A DNA stretch of 64,000 nt from Methylorubrum salsuginis (GTDB taxonomy: Bacteria > Pseudomonadota > Alphaproteobacteria > Rhizobiales > Beijerinckiaceae). The stretch is taken from NCBI RefSeq assembly GCF_900114375.1, contig NZ_FOSV01000004.1, positions 62,001 to 126,000 of the forward strand, written 5' to 3'. Every line of letters begins with the position of its first letter. Within the stretch, counting starts at the first letter, position 1. Below the pieces are notes generated by a model. That model did no database searches. It was not told the origin of the DNA and saw only the letters and a program-made list of their open reading frames with translations. Made by a program: the position numbers and the translations under genes. Positions 26,993 to 34,909 of this stretch are shown piece after piece.

Positions 26993-27253
26993 ATGAAGAC
27001 CCGCATCGCCGCCGCCGTCGCCGCCCTCATTCTCGGCGCCGCTCCCCTCGCCGCCACCGCCCAGACCTGGGGCGGCCGCTACACCGGTTACGCCGCGCCC
27101 GGCGCGATCGAGACCACCGGTCCGGTCCTCGGCTACGGCCCGGTCTACGCCTCGCCGAGCTGCCCGCAGAGCTCGGCCGCCGAGGGTAACGCCAACCAGC
27201 AGCACTTCCCGGTCAAGCAGTACGGCCAGACCTCGGGCGGCTACCGCTGCTGA
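26993..27253 (+). CDS. Small exported protein, 86 aa
   Basis: Residues 1-24 (MKTRIAAAVAALILGAAPLA, then ATAQ) form a signal peptide. The mature peptide of about 62 residues is Gly/Tyr/Pro-rich (GRYTGYAAPGAIETTGPVLG) and carries a cysteine in the middle (SPSCPQSS) and one as its last residue (GGYRC), so it may make one disulphide. Function is unknown. GGAGA precedes the ATG. The tiny gene at 27286 follows 32 bp later and shares its terminator. Confidence 0.8.
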   Translation: MKTRIAAAVAALILGAAPLAATAQTWGGRYTGYAAPGAIETTGPVLGYGPVYASPSCPQSSAAEGNANQQHFPVKQYGQTSGGYRC

Positions 27254-27285
27254 TCCGGGACGACACACGGGACGGGAGCCGGCTC

Positions 27286-27384
27286 ATGCTGATGAGGGCG
27301 TTCTCCTACGCGATGATCGGCGTGTTGGCCTTCGGTCTCGCGACCACGGCGTTCGGCACGGCTCAGACCCTGCTGAACCTCTGA
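27286..27384 (+). CDS. Possible 32-aa hydrophobic peptide
   Basis: The frame reads MLMRAFSYAMIGVLAFGLAT and TAFGTAQTLLNL, a single membrane helix or signal-like segment. GGGAG lies ten bases before the ATG, and the intrinsic terminator starts 27 bp after the TGA, so it fits neatly at the end of a transcript. The size makes it uncertain. It could be a small membrane protein or a decayed signal peptide. Confidence 0.4.
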   Translation: MLMRAFSYAMIGVLAFGLATTAFGTAQTLLNL

Positions 27385-27411
27385 CGTCAGGCGCTGTCAC
27401 GACAAGGGAAA

Positions 27412-27437
27412 GGGCCGCCGGGAGGCGGCCCTTTTTT
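27412..27437 (+). terminator. Intrinsic terminator
   Basis: GGGCCGCC (27412-27419) and GGCGGCCC (27424-27431) form a perfect stem with a four-base loop and are followed by six T. Confidence 0.9.
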
Positions 27438-27478
27438 CGTTGTCCTCGGTGCCGCCGCTTTCGAGCGACGCCGTCGTG

Positions 27479-28468
27479 TCAGACCTTGCAGTCGTAGAAG
27501 CCTTGCCGAATCGCCTCCGGGTCGAGGTTGCGGCCGATGAAGACGACGCGGGAGACCCGCTTCTCGTCGGCGCCCCATTCGCCCTGCACGTCGCCGTCGA
27601 GGATCATGTGGACTCCCTGGAAGACGAAGCGCTTGGGCTCGTCGGGGAAGGCGACGATGCCCTTGCAGCGCAGGATGTCCGGCCCCTGCACCTGGGTCAG
27701 GTTCGAGATCCAGGGCATGAACTTTTCCGGGTCCACCGGTCCGTCGATCTTGGCCGAGACCGACTGCATCTGCTCGTCGTGGTGATGGTGGTGGCCCTCC
27801 TCCAGGAAGTCGGGCTCGACGTCGAGGATGCGCGACAGGTCGAAGGCGTTGCGGTCGAGCACCTGATCGAGGGCGATGTCGCAGCGCTGGGTGCGGTGGA
27901 CCTTGGCCCAGGGGTTGATCGCCCGGATCCGGCCCTCGACCCGGTCGAGGTCTTCCCCTGAGACCAGATCGGACTTGTTGAGCAGGATCACGTCGGCGAA
28001 CGCGATCTGGTTCTTGGCCTCGGGCGCGTCGGCGAGCCGGTCGGTCAGCCACTTGGCGTCGGCCACCGTCACCACCGCGTCGAGGCGGGCGGCCTCGCCC
28101 ACGTCCTGATCGACGAAGAAGGTCTGGGCCACGGGGGCCGGGTCGGCGAGCCCGGTGGTCTCGACGATGATCGCGTCGAACTTGCCGCGGCGCTTCACGA
28201 GGCCGTCCATGATGCGGATCAGGTCGCCGCGCACGGTGCAGCAGACGCAGCCGTTGTTCATCTCGAACACTTCCTCGTCGGCCCCGACCACGAGGTCGTT
28301 GTCGATGCCGATCTCGCCGAACTCGTTGACGATCACGGCGTAGCGCTTGCCGTGCGGCTCGGTGAGGATGCGGTTGAGCAGCGTCGTCTTGCCGGCCCCG
28401 AGATAGCCGGTGAGCACCGTCACCGGGATCTTTTGGGACGAGGCGGCGAGGGGAGAGGCGTCGGACAT
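27479..28468 (-). CDS. CobW/COG0523-family GTPase (metal-chaperone type)
   Basis: The protein is about 329 residues from the ATG at 28468 (an ATG at 28507 adds 13). It carries the G1 loop [20 protein letters not shown], the family hallmark [13 protein letters not shown] with the CXCC metal site, a switch-like [12 protein letters not shown], the guanine motif LLNKSDL and a histidine-rich loop GHHHHHDE. The CobW C-terminal domain ends RQGFYDC. COG0523 GTPases deliver zinc, cobalt or other metals to client enzymes. The lack of cobalamin genes nearby favours a zinc-type chaperone. A -10-like TACAAT/AT-rich element overlaps the upstream ATG, favouring the downstream start. Confidence 0.88.
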   Translation of the reverse strand: MSDASPLAASSQKIPVTVLTGYLGAGKTTLLNRILTEPHGKRYAVIVNEFGEIGIDNDLVVGADEEVFEMNNGCVCCTVRGDLIRIMDGLVKRRGKFDAIIVETTGLADPAPVAQTFFVDQDVGEAARLDAVVTVADAKWLTDRLADAPEAKNQIAFADVILLNKSDLVSGEDLDRVEGRIRAINPWAKVHRTQRCDIALDQVLDRNAFDLSRILDVEPDFLEEGHHHHHDEQMQSVSAKIDGPVDPEKFMPWISNLTQVQGPDILRCKGIVAFPDEPKRFVFQGVHMILDGDVQGEWGADEKRVSRVVFIGRNLDPEAIRQGFYDCKV

Positions 28469-28747
28469 CGGGGCGCTTGTGCTGTGAGGGGTGTTTGAGG
28501 CTGTCATATTGTATCAGCGGGGCCCGATGGAAGGTCGGGGCGCGCTTATCCGGGGAAACGCCACCACGCCGCGAGGGGCGGGGCGGACTGCGCGTATTTG
28601 CCCTAAGCCCTCGGCCGTTTCGGCGGCGCTTCGAGGCCTAATTCTTCCCGGACGGACGCTCGTGCTCGTATCGGCCCGCGCTTCGGCTGCGGCCAGCTTC
28701 TCGATGAAGTCCGGCGTGCCGTTATCGGTCCATCGCAGCCCGAGGTC

Positions 28748-29029
28748 ATGACCATGCGCTTCCTTCTCGCCGGAGCCGTCTCCCTGTCCGTGCTGGCGAC
28801 GCCCGCCTTCGCGCTCGGGACCGGGGACAAGATGCAGGCCTGGGCGGCGGCCTCGCCGGCCGAAAAGGACGCCCTCCTGCAGAAGATGGACGCGTCGGGC
28901 GGCGCTTCGTCCAAGGCCAGCGTGCGCTCCTGCCTCGACGACACGGCGAAGGCGCCCGGTCACTCGAACCTGTCGATCTCGGACATCTTCAAGGCGTGCT
29001 CCGAGCAGGCCGGGAAGGAGAACATTTAG
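28748..29029 (+). CDS. Small exported protein, 93 aa
   Basis: It begins MTMRFLLAGAVSLSVLATPA (signal peptide, cleaved near AFA-LG). The mature part is a small helical protein: MQAWAAASPAEKDALLQKMD and SSKASVRSCLDDTAKAPGHS, ending DIFKACSEQAGKENI, with two cysteines that may pair. I know no function. It is convergent with the TetR gene (21 bp between the stops). Confidence 0.78.
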   Translation: MTMRFLLAGAVSLSVLATPAFALGTGDKMQAWAAASPAEKDALLQKMDASGGASSKASVRSCLDDTAKAPGHSNLSISDIFKACSEQAGKENI

Positions 29030-29050
29030 AGCCTCGGTGCGGGCCGGGTT

Positions 29051-29635
29051 TCACGATCCGCCACCCGGCCGAACCGGTCGCAACCCCGCGCTCAACGCTG
29101 CCAGCGCCTGCCCGAACCCCGCCGGCCCGGCCAGGAACCGCTCCAGCAGCAGCGCCCCCTCCAGCGTCGCCACCACCATGCGGGCGTGCGAGGGCGGGTC
29201 GATCCCGGCGCGGACGCTTCCGTCGGCGACGCCTTCCGCCAGCACCCGCTCGAGCCAGGCGATGTGCCCCTCGAAGAACGAACTGAGCTGCCGCCGCAGG
29301 CCCTCGGGCAGGGTCTCCAATTCGACCGCGAGCGCGGCGCACAGGCAGCCGAGCCCCTGCTCGACCCCGCCCAGATAGAGTTTTCCGTAGGCCTCGATCC
29401 GCGCCACGCCGTCCGGGGTCTGCGCCAGGATGTCGGCGAGCGCCGCGTCGTAGCGCGCCGCGTAGGCCGCGATCAGCGCGCCCGCGAGGTCTTCCTTGGT
29501 GCGGAAATGATGGTGGATGCTGGCCTTGCGGATGCCCACCGCCTCGGCGAGGTCGGCGTAGCTGAAACCCGAATAGCCCCGACCGCGTACCAGGATTTCG
29601 GCCTCGCTCAGGAGCGACGCGCGCGTGTCTCTCAT
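29051..29635 (-). CDS. TetR/AcrR-family transcriptional repressor
   Basis: The 194-residue protein has the N-terminal helix-turn-helix (SEAEILVRGRGYSGFSYADL, then AEAVGIRKASIHHHFRTKED) followed by a helical ligand domain with GLGCLCAALAVELETLP. This is the subgroup that includes NemR-like and rhizobial efflux or detoxification regulators. The start is the ATG at 29635; the longer open frame has no conserved sequence. It is divergent from the four-gene relay operon beginning at 29775, and a palindrome in the 139-bp gap is a plausible operator, so it probably represses that operon and itself. Confidence 0.88.
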   Translation of the reverse strand: MRDTRASLLSEAEILVRGRGYSGFSYADLAEAVGIRKASIHHHFRTKEDLAGALIAAYAARYDAALADILAQTPDGVARIEAYGKLYLGGVEQGLGCLCAALAVELETLPEGLRRQLSSFFEGHIAWLERVLAEGVADGSVRAGIDPPSHARMVVATLEGALLLERFLAGPAGFGQALAALSAGLRPVRPGGGS

Positions 29636-29721
29636 CGTCCGTCCGTCGTCCGGGGCGCTCACGCAAACGCGATCCCGCCCGATCTGCCGAGGCCAGGATG
29701 ACACTTGACGCGCGAGAAATC

Positions 29722-29737
29722 TACCTACTAGATGGTT
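29722..29737. promoter_or_regulatory. Putative TetR operator between tetR and the relay operon
   Basis: The core ACCTACTAGATGGT (29723-29736) is a palindrome with two symmetric mismatch pairs; its ACC-N8-GGT layout with central CTAG is common for TetR-family operators. A TTGACG (-35-like) lies at 29705-29710, so binding would cover the promoter. It ends 38 bp before the first operon gene. Confidence 0.5.
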
Positions 29738-29774
29738 GGCAATATATCACCGAGGAATCGGGAGGAGACGGCAT

Positions 29775-30746
29775 ATGGCGGTACGCCGGCCGGAGCAGCG
29801 AGCCGGGGAGCGCGGCGTGAGCGCCGCGACCCGTAGGCAGGCCCTGTTCGGCGGCCTGTGCCTGTGCTGCCTGCCGACCCTCGGACGCGCCGCCGAATCC
29901 TTCTCCATGGACGAGGTGGCGCCCGGCATCTTCGTGCGCCGCGGCCCCGACGCGGAAGCAAGCCCTGAGAACAACGACGCCATCGCCAATATCGGCTTCA
30001 TCGTCGGGCGCGACGGAGTGCTGGTCACCGAGTCGGGCGGCAGCCTCGCCGACGGGCAGTGGCTGCGCGCCGAGATCGGCAAGCGCACCGACAAGCCGAT
30101 CAAGTACGTGATGCTGACCCACGTGCATCCCGACCACGTCTTCGGCGCCGCCGCCTTCAAGGCCGACACCCCGACCTTCGTCGGCCACGGGATGCTCCGC
30201 GGCGCGCTCGACGCGCGCGGCGAGTTCTACCGCAAGCGCCTCGTCGACATCCTCGGCGAGGATCGGGCCGGCACGGTGGTCTACCCGACGCTTGAAGTGA
30301 AGGACGGCGCCGAGATCGATCTGGGCGACCGCACCCTCAAGCTCACGGCCCACGGCACCGCGCACACCAATTGCGACCTGTCGATGCTCGATTCCGCCAG
30401 CGGCCTGCTGTTTCCCGCCGACCTGCTGTTCGTCGGCCGCATCCCCTCGCTCGACGGCAGCCTGATCGGCTGGCTCAAGGAGATCGAGCGGCTCAAAGGC
30501 ATGGGGGCGAGCGAGGCCGTGCCGGGCCACGGCCCGACGCGGGTGAAGCTCGCTCCTTCGCTCGGCGATCTCGCGCGTTATCTCACGACATTGCGCGACG
30601 AGACCCGCAAGGCGGTCGCCGCCGACACCCCCATCGAGCGAGCGGTGACGACGGTCGCGCAGGGGGAGAAGGACAAGTGGGCCCTGTTCGACACCTATAA
30701 CGGCCGCAACGTCACCCAGGCCTACCAAGAGCTCGAATGGGAGTGA
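29775..30746 (+). CDS. Exported MBL-fold hydrolase, quinoprotein relay type (SoxH-like)
   Basis: The 323-residue protein starts at an ATG eight bases after GGAGGAGA. A twin-arginine signal (TRRQALFGGLCLCCLPTLGR) precedes the mature domain. The metallo-beta-lactamase signature is complete: VMLTHVHPDHVFGAA, the later His in GTAHTNCD, the bridging Asp in LFPADLLFVG and PGHGPT. In PQQ-linked systems such proteins are described as quinoprotein relay system zinc metallohydrolases, related to SoxH of thiosulfate oxidation. Its neighbours (SoxYZ-like carrier, CXXXCW protein, thioredoxin) support that assignment. Periplasmic, function unproven. Confidence 0.85.
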   Translation: MAVRRPEQRAGERGVSAATRRQALFGGLCLCCLPTLGRAAESFSMDEVAPGIFVRRGPDAEASPENNDAIANIGFIVGRDGVLVTESGGSLADGQWLRAEIGKRTDKPIKYVMLTHVHPDHVFGAAAFKADTPTFVGHGMLRGALDARGEFYRKRLVDILGEDRAGTVVYPTLEVKDGAEIDLGDRTLKLTAHGTAHTNCDLSMLDSASGLLFPADLLFVGRIPSLDGSLIGWLKEIERLKGMGASEAVPGHGPTRVKLAPSLGDLARYLTTLRDETRKAVAADTPIERAVTTVAQGEKDKWALFDTYNGRNVTQAYQELEWE

Positions 30747-30780
30747 TCCCGCGGCTTAAAAGATTTGGAAGGAAACGACC

Positions 30781-31596
30781 ATGAAACGCCTGCTGCTCGC
30801 CCTCAGCCTCACCCTCTCGGCCGCCGCGCTCGCGCCGGTGCCGGTGCGGGCCGGCGCGACCGATTCCGACGAGGAACGTGCCGCCCGCTGGACCGAGATC
30901 AAAAAGACGATCTTCGGCGACCGCGCGGTCGAGGCGAGCGATGCGGCGGTCAAGATCGACGCGCCCGCCCGCGCGCTCGACGCCTCGCTGGTGCCGATCG
31001 GCCTGACGCTCGCCGACAAGGACAACGTCAAGGGCCTCTACTTCATCATCGACGACAACCCGTCGCCCTACGCCGCGCATTTCACCTTCGGCCCGGCCGC
31101 CGACCCGGCCGAGATCAAGATGCGGGTGCGGGTGAACAACTACACCAACGTCCACGCGGTGGTGGAGACCAAGGACGGCAAGCTGATCGAGTCGGCCAAG
31201 TTCGTGAAGGCGTCCGGCGGCTGCTCGGCCCCGATGGGGATGAGCGACGAGGAGGCCATGAAGGGCATGGGCGACATGCGCATGAAGTTCTCGGGCGACG
31301 GCCAGGGCGGCAAGCCGGTCGAGGCGACCCTGATGGTGCGCCACCCGAATTTTTCGGGGATGCAGATGAATCAGGTGACCCGCGACTACACGCCGGCCCG
31401 CTACGTCGACAAGCTCGACGTCACCCATGGCGACCAGCTCGTGTTCCACCTCGACGGCGACATCTCCATCGCCTCGAACCCGGTGATCAATTTCGGGATC
31501 AAGGGCGACGGCAAGGGACCGGTCAAGGTTGCGGCCACCGACAACCAGGGCGGACGCTGGGAGCACAGCTTCCAACTCCCCTCGGCGAGCAACTGA
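30781..31596 (+). CDS. SoxYZ-like carrier fusion, quinoprotein-associated
   Basis: The 271-residue precursor has a signal peptide (MKRLLLALSLTLSAAALAPV, cleaved near VRA-GA). The first half resembles SoxY (YFIIDDNPSPYAAHFTFG, then KFVKASGGCSAPMG); here the carrier cysteine sits in GGCSAPMG rather than at the extreme C-terminus. The second half resembles SoxZ (RHPNFSGMQMNQVTRDYTPA, YVDKLDVTHGDQLVFHLDGD). SoxYZ carries sulfur intermediates covalently; in PQQ-dependent dehydrogenase loci a fused form is thought to do an analogous job. GGAAGGAAA precedes the ATG, 34 bp after the hydrolase gene. Confidence 0.87.
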   Translation: MKRLLLALSLTLSAAALAPVPVRAGATDSDEERAARWTEIKKTIFGDRAVEASDAAVKIDAPARALDASLVPIGLTLADKDNVKGLYFIIDDNPSPYAAHFTFGPAADPAEIKMRVRVNNYTNVHAVVETKDGKLIESAKFVKASGGCSAPMGMSDEEAMKGMGDMRMKFSGDGQGGKPVEATLMVRHPNFSGMQMNQVTRDYTPARYVDKLDVTHGDQLVFHLDGDISIASNPVINFGIKGDGKGPVKVAATDNQGGRWEHSFQLPSASN

Positions 31597-31600
31597 GCCG

Positions 31601-32179
31601 ATGCGGATCACCCGAACCGCTGCTGTCTTCGCGCTCGGGCTGATGCTCGGGGGCGCGGGGCCGGCGGATTCGCCGGTGAACGTGCCGGAGCCGGAGGGGC
31701 TCTATACCGGCCCGACGCACGGCTACACGCCCGCGACCCTGAAGGGGGCCACCGTCCTCGACCTCAAGGGGCTGGAGGCGCTGCTGCCGGAAAAGCCCGT
31801 GCTGCTCGACGTGGTGCTGGCCGACCGCAAGCCCGCGGGCTTCCCGGCCAATCGCCCCTGGCTGCCGACCCACCGCTCGCTGCCCGACGCCATCTGGCTG
31901 CCGGGGGCGGGCGAGGTGCCGCTGGCTCCGGCGCAGGAAGAGGCGTTTCTGGCCCGCGTCGCCGCGCTGACCGGCGGCGACAAGGCCAGACCCGTCGTCA
32001 CCTTCTGCCGCCCGGAATGCTGGGGCAGTTGGAACGCCGGCAAGCGGCTGGTGGCGGCGGGGTATTCGCGCGCCTACTGGTTCCCGCTCGGCGTCGAGGG
32101 CTGGCAGGACGATCACGACACCGCGGCCGTGAAGCCCGACCCGCAATGGGTCGCGGCGAGCGGCACGCCCGAGCGATAG
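31601..32179 (+). CDS. PQQ-catabolism-associated CXXXCW rhodanese-like protein
   Basis: The 192-residue precursor starts at ATG 31601, four bases after the carrier gene, and has a signal peptide (MRITRTAAVFALGLMLGGAG). The mature domain resembles a rhodanese fold (KPVLLDVVLADRKPAGFPAN, HRSLPDAIWLPGAGEVPL) with the diagnostic VVTFCRPECWGSWNAGKRL, a CXXXCW motif. This family occurs with PQQ-dependent alcohol oxidation systems and may bind a redox cofactor or handle sulfur. The closing YWFPLGVEGWQDD is also conserved in memory of the family. It is cotranscribed with the flanking genes. Confidence 0.85.
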   Translation: MRITRTAAVFALGLMLGGAGPADSPVNVPEPEGLYTGPTHGYTPATLKGATVLDLKGLEALLPEKPVLLDVVLADRKPAGFPANRPWLPTHRSLPDAIWLPGAGEVPLAPAQEEAFLARVAALTGGDKARPVVTFCRPECWGSWNAGKRLVAAGYSRAYWFPLGVEGWQDDHDTAAVKPDPQWVAASGTPER

Positions 32180-32190
32180 GGCTTTTCTCC

Positions 32191-32577
32191 ATGCCGACCC
32201 GCCGCCACGCGCTCGCCTTCGCCGCCGCCCTGATCTTCGCCGGGACGGCGCGGGCCGCAGCCCCCGTGCCGTTCGATGCGGCGGCCTTCGAGGCGGCGCA
32301 GAGCGAGGGCAGGCCGATCCTCGTGCAGATCTCGGCGCCCTGGTGCCCGATCTGCAAGACGCAGAAGCCGATCCTGGCGACGCTCGCGGCCGAGCCGCGG
32401 TTCAAGGATCTCGCGGTCTTCACCATCGACTTCGACAGTCAGCGCGACCTCGTGCGCCGATTCGAGGCGCGGATGCAGAGCACGCTGATCGTCTACAAGG
32501 GCAAGGCCGAGGTCGGCCGCTCCGTCGGCGAGACCCAACCCGAATGGATCGAGCAGCTCCTCGAGAAGGCGCTCTGA
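32191..32577 (+). CDS. Periplasmic thioredoxin-like protein
   Basis: The 128-residue precursor has a signal peptide (MPTRRHALAFAAALIFAGTA, cleaved near ARA-AA) and a thioredoxin fold with the active site ISAPWCPICKTQKPIL (WCPIC). The later strand STLIVYKGKAEVGRSVG supplies the strand after the usual cis-proline, but the residue before STLIV is not proline, a deviation from classical thioredoxin. It probably keeps the cysteines of the SoxYZ-like carrier and the CXXXCW protein reduced, as SoxW/SoxV do in the sulfur pathway. It is the last gene of the operon. Confidence 0.85.
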   Translation: MPTRRHALAFAAALIFAGTARAAAPVPFDAAAFEAAQSEGRPILVQISAPWCPICKTQKPILATLAAEPRFKDLAVFTIDFDSQRDLVRRFEARMQSTLIVYKGKAEVGRSVGETQPEWIEQLLEKAL

Positions 32578-32926
32578 GCCCCGTCCGGACATCATTTGTC
32601 ACAATTTCGTCAAATTTCCGGCAAAGCTCGAAATTCAAGCAATTTCAAAGCCCTTGTGACAGCCGGAGGCGGTTGACACCGGGCCGGATGTGGCGGAAAA
32701 ACGGCACGCCCGGAGGCGGTCCGAAGTCTAGGGAGGAAACGCCCGAATAACGGGCGCGCGGGGCGGCAAACGCCACCGCAACAGGAGGCCGACGCCTCCG
32801 GGCCACATGATTTCCGCAAGAATACGGCGTCTCGAACACGGCGTCGAACGTCCGGGCGAACCGGGCTATAGACGGGCCTCCCATGACGGTTCCGGCGCGC
32901 CCGGAACGCATCCCGGATGGCAAGCC
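32578..32926. other. Intergenic spacer, about 350 bp
   Basis: No gene is supported. The first 60 bases after the operon are AT-rich (CACAATTTCGTCAAATTTCC) and have no clear terminator hairpin. The remainder is GC-rich leader before panB with ordinary composition. I see no riboswitch pattern. Confidence 0.45.
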
Positions 32927-33751
32927 ATGTCGCAGCACGTCCAGTCCCGTCGCCTCAGGGCGGTCGACCTGGCCAAGCGCAAGGCGGAGGGGCGCAAGAT
33001 CATCGCGCTGACCGCCTACCACGCCCACACGGCGGGCATCCTCGATCCCTATTGCGACTTCATCCTCGTCGGCGATTCCCTCGGCATGGTGATGCACGGC
33101 ATGGAATCGACCCTGCCGGTGACACTGGAGATGATGATCGTCCAGGCCCAGGCCGTGATGCGTGGCACCGCGCGGGCCCTCGTCGTCGTCGACATGCCGT
33201 TCGGCTCCTACGAGGCGAGCCGGGAGCAGGCCTTCCTCAGCGCCGCCCGCGTGCTGAAGGAGACCGGGGCCGGCGCGATCAAGCTGGAGGGCGGCGCGCG
33301 CTTTGCCGACACCGTCGCCTTCCTGACCGAGCGCGGCGTGCCGGTGATGGGCCATATCGGGCTCACCCCCCAATCGGTGAACACGATGGGCGGCTTCAAG
33401 GTCCAGGGCCACGGCGCGGGCGACGAGGCGCGGCTGATCGCCGACGCCCGCGCGATCAGCGACGCGGGCGCCTTCGCCATCGTGCTGGAGGGCATCGTCG
33501 AGCCGGTGGCCCGCGCCATCGCGACCGATCCGGCGGTCTCTGCTGCCACCATCGGCATCGGCGCGACGAGCGCCTGCGACGGCCAGATCCTCGTGCTGGA
33601 GGACATGCTGGGCCTGAGCGAGCGCGCTCCGAAATTCGTGAAGGGCTACGGGTCGCTGCGCGAGCATATCGAGGGCGCCGTGCGGATGTATGCCGAAGAG
33701 GTCCGCGAGGGCCGCTTTCCGGCCGACGAGCACACCTACGCGCCGCGCTGA
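32927..33751 (+). CDS. panB: 3-methyl-2-oxobutanoate hydroxymethyltransferase
   Basis: PanB adds a hydroxymethyl group from 5,10-methylene-tetrahydrofolate to 2-oxoisovalerate, the first committed step of pantothenate and CoA synthesis. The 274-residue protein has the family motifs [38 protein letters not shown] (Asp as magnesium ligand), [40 protein letters not shown] and the catalytic VLEGIVEP. The start [10 protein letters not shown] at 32927 fits the family length; the longer open frame upstream is not used. panC is not adjacent. Confidence 0.95.
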   Translation: MSQHVQSRRLRAVDLAKRKAEGRKIIALTAYHAHTAGILDPYCDFILVGDSLGMVMHGMESTLPVTLEMMIVQAQAVMRGTARALVVVDMPFGSYEASREQAFLSAARVLKETGAGAIKLEGGARFADTVAFLTERGVPVMGHIGLTPQSVNTMGGFKVQGHGAGDEARLIADARAISDAGAFAIVLEGIVEPVARAIATDPAVSAATIGIGATSACDGQILVLEDMLGLSERAPKFVKGYGSLREHIEGAVRMYAEEVREGRFPADEHTYAPR

Positions 33752-33768
33752 AACCCGGGGAGACCGCG

Positions 33769-33924
33769 ATGAGCCTGTGGCGGATCGGATGGACGGGCTT
33801 GCTCGGGGCGCTGGCCGGCATGGTGCTGTTCCCGCGACCGGCGCAAGGCGCCCGGCGGGCGGAGCGGGGCGTCGATCCGGCCTCGGAACCGGCTTGCGCC
33901 GCGCCGGATCGTCGGCGCAGATAG
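33769..33924 (+). CDS. Possible small membrane protein, 51 aa
   Basis: The ATG at 33769 has CGGGGAG seven bases upstream and follows panB by 17 bp. The frame begins MSLWRIGWTGLLGALAGMVL, one short hydrophobic helix, and continues with a basic Arg/Ala/Pro-rich tail (GARRAERGVDPASEPACAAP). It may be a single-pass protein coexpressed with panB. The tail composition is what any GC-rich frame might give, so confidence is limited. Confidence 0.4.
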   Translation: MSLWRIGWTGLLGALAGMVLFPRPAQGARRAERGVDPASEPACAAPDRRRR

Positions 33925-33949
33925 GACGCTCCCACCGGAACCCTCGACC

Positions 33950-34276
33950 ATGATGCGCAAGGCGTCCGCCCTCCGTCTCGCCACCGGCCTGATGGCGATG
34001 GCTCTCACCGGTCCGGTTGCCGCCCAGACGCTCAGCGCGGACCGGCCGTTCACCCCGGCCCTGTCCTGCGCGGCGGTGAAGGGCATCGTGGCCCGCCGCG
34101 GCCACGTCGTGCTGGCCTCGAGCCCGACCGCCTACGAGACGGTGCATTACGAGAGCGGCGCCTGCCAGAACGAGGTGACCGGCGCCCCGGCCTTCGAGCC
34201 GACGCTGGACGATCCCTACTGCTTCGCCGGCTATCGCTGCGTCCAGCGCAACAACGGCGAGAACTCGGTTCGGTAG
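33950..34276 (+). CDS. Small exported protein, 108 aa
   Basis: It starts with tandem ATGs at 33950/33953 and a signal peptide (RLATGLMAMALTGPVAAQTL). The mature part has a conserved-looking pattern PALSCAAVKGIVARRGHVVL, SSPTAYETVHYESGACQNEV and DPYCFAGYRCVQRNN, with four cysteines that could form two disulphides. The family is common as hypothetical exported protein in alphaproteobacteria; its function is unknown. It lies between the panB group and a protein with a clamp-binding-like tail. Confidence 0.8.
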   Translation: MMRKASALRLATGLMAMALTGPVAAQTLSADRPFTPALSCAAVKGIVARRGHVVLASSPTAYETVHYESGACQNEVTGAPAFEPTLDDPYCFAGYRCVQRNNGENSVR

Positions 34277-34350
34277 CGGCCGGCGCTATCCACAGGCTTG
34301 CACAGGCGCGGCCTCGACCCTGCGCACGGACGCGTGCGAGCCTTGCCCTC

Positions 34351-34809
34351 GTGCAACCCCTACAGAACCTCTCGAAGCCACAACTCGCCGACCTCGTCCT
34401 CGCCGCCGGCCATCTGGCCGAGCGCGCGGCGATCGCCGCCTTCCTACGCGACGAGGCCACCGCCTTCGCCAGCAACCCGTTCGCCGCCACCAAGGCGGGC
34501 TCGGTGCGCCACACGTGGAGCGGGCAGGCCTTCGAGTTCCGCGTGCTCGGCATCGCCGCCGCCGGCCTGCCGGGCCTGCTGGAGGCCGTCGCGGCGCTGC
34601 CCCCGGACGCACCGCTGGTGCAGGAGATCGTTCGCAGCGGCCCGCACACCTGCTGCGTCCTGCTCGATCCGGCCCGTACCCGCGTCGTCGGCGCGGTGCT
34701 CTACGCCAAGCCCGGCATCCCGCTGCCCGATCTCGCGCCTCCGGCTCCGCCCGCGCGCCCGGCCCGGCGCGTCCGTGCCCCGGCGGCACAGCTCGATCTG
34801 TTCGCCTGA
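34351..34809 (+). CDS. Hypothetical protein with C-terminal QLDLF clamp-binding-like motif
   Basis: The 152-residue protein starts at a GTG (34351). Residues 8-80 look helical (LSKPQLADLVLAAGHLAERA, GSVRHTWSGQAFEFRVLGIA), followed by strands (HTCCVLLDPARTRVVGAVLY). A Pro/Ala/Arg-rich linker leads to the end AAQLDLFA. QL[SD]LF at the extreme C-terminus is the consensus by which polymerases and MutS/MutL-type factors dock on the beta sliding clamp. This suggests a role in DNA replication or repair, but the main domain is not recognised. Confidence 0.65.
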   Translation: MQPLQNLSKPQLADLVLAAGHLAERAAIAAFLRDEATAFASNPFAATKAGSVRHTWSGQAFEFRVLGIAAAGLPGLLEAVAALPPDAPLVQEIVRSGPHTCCVLLDPARTRVVGAVLYAKPGIPLPDLAPPAPPARPARRVRAPAAQLDLFA

Positions 34810-34909
34810 GCCGCTCACGGCGACGTGCGGGCGGGCGCCGCCGTGCCGCCTCCCGCATCGAGACGGTTTCCGATAGGCTTCGGCCATCCTCCGGTCGGGG
34901 CGGGACGCG

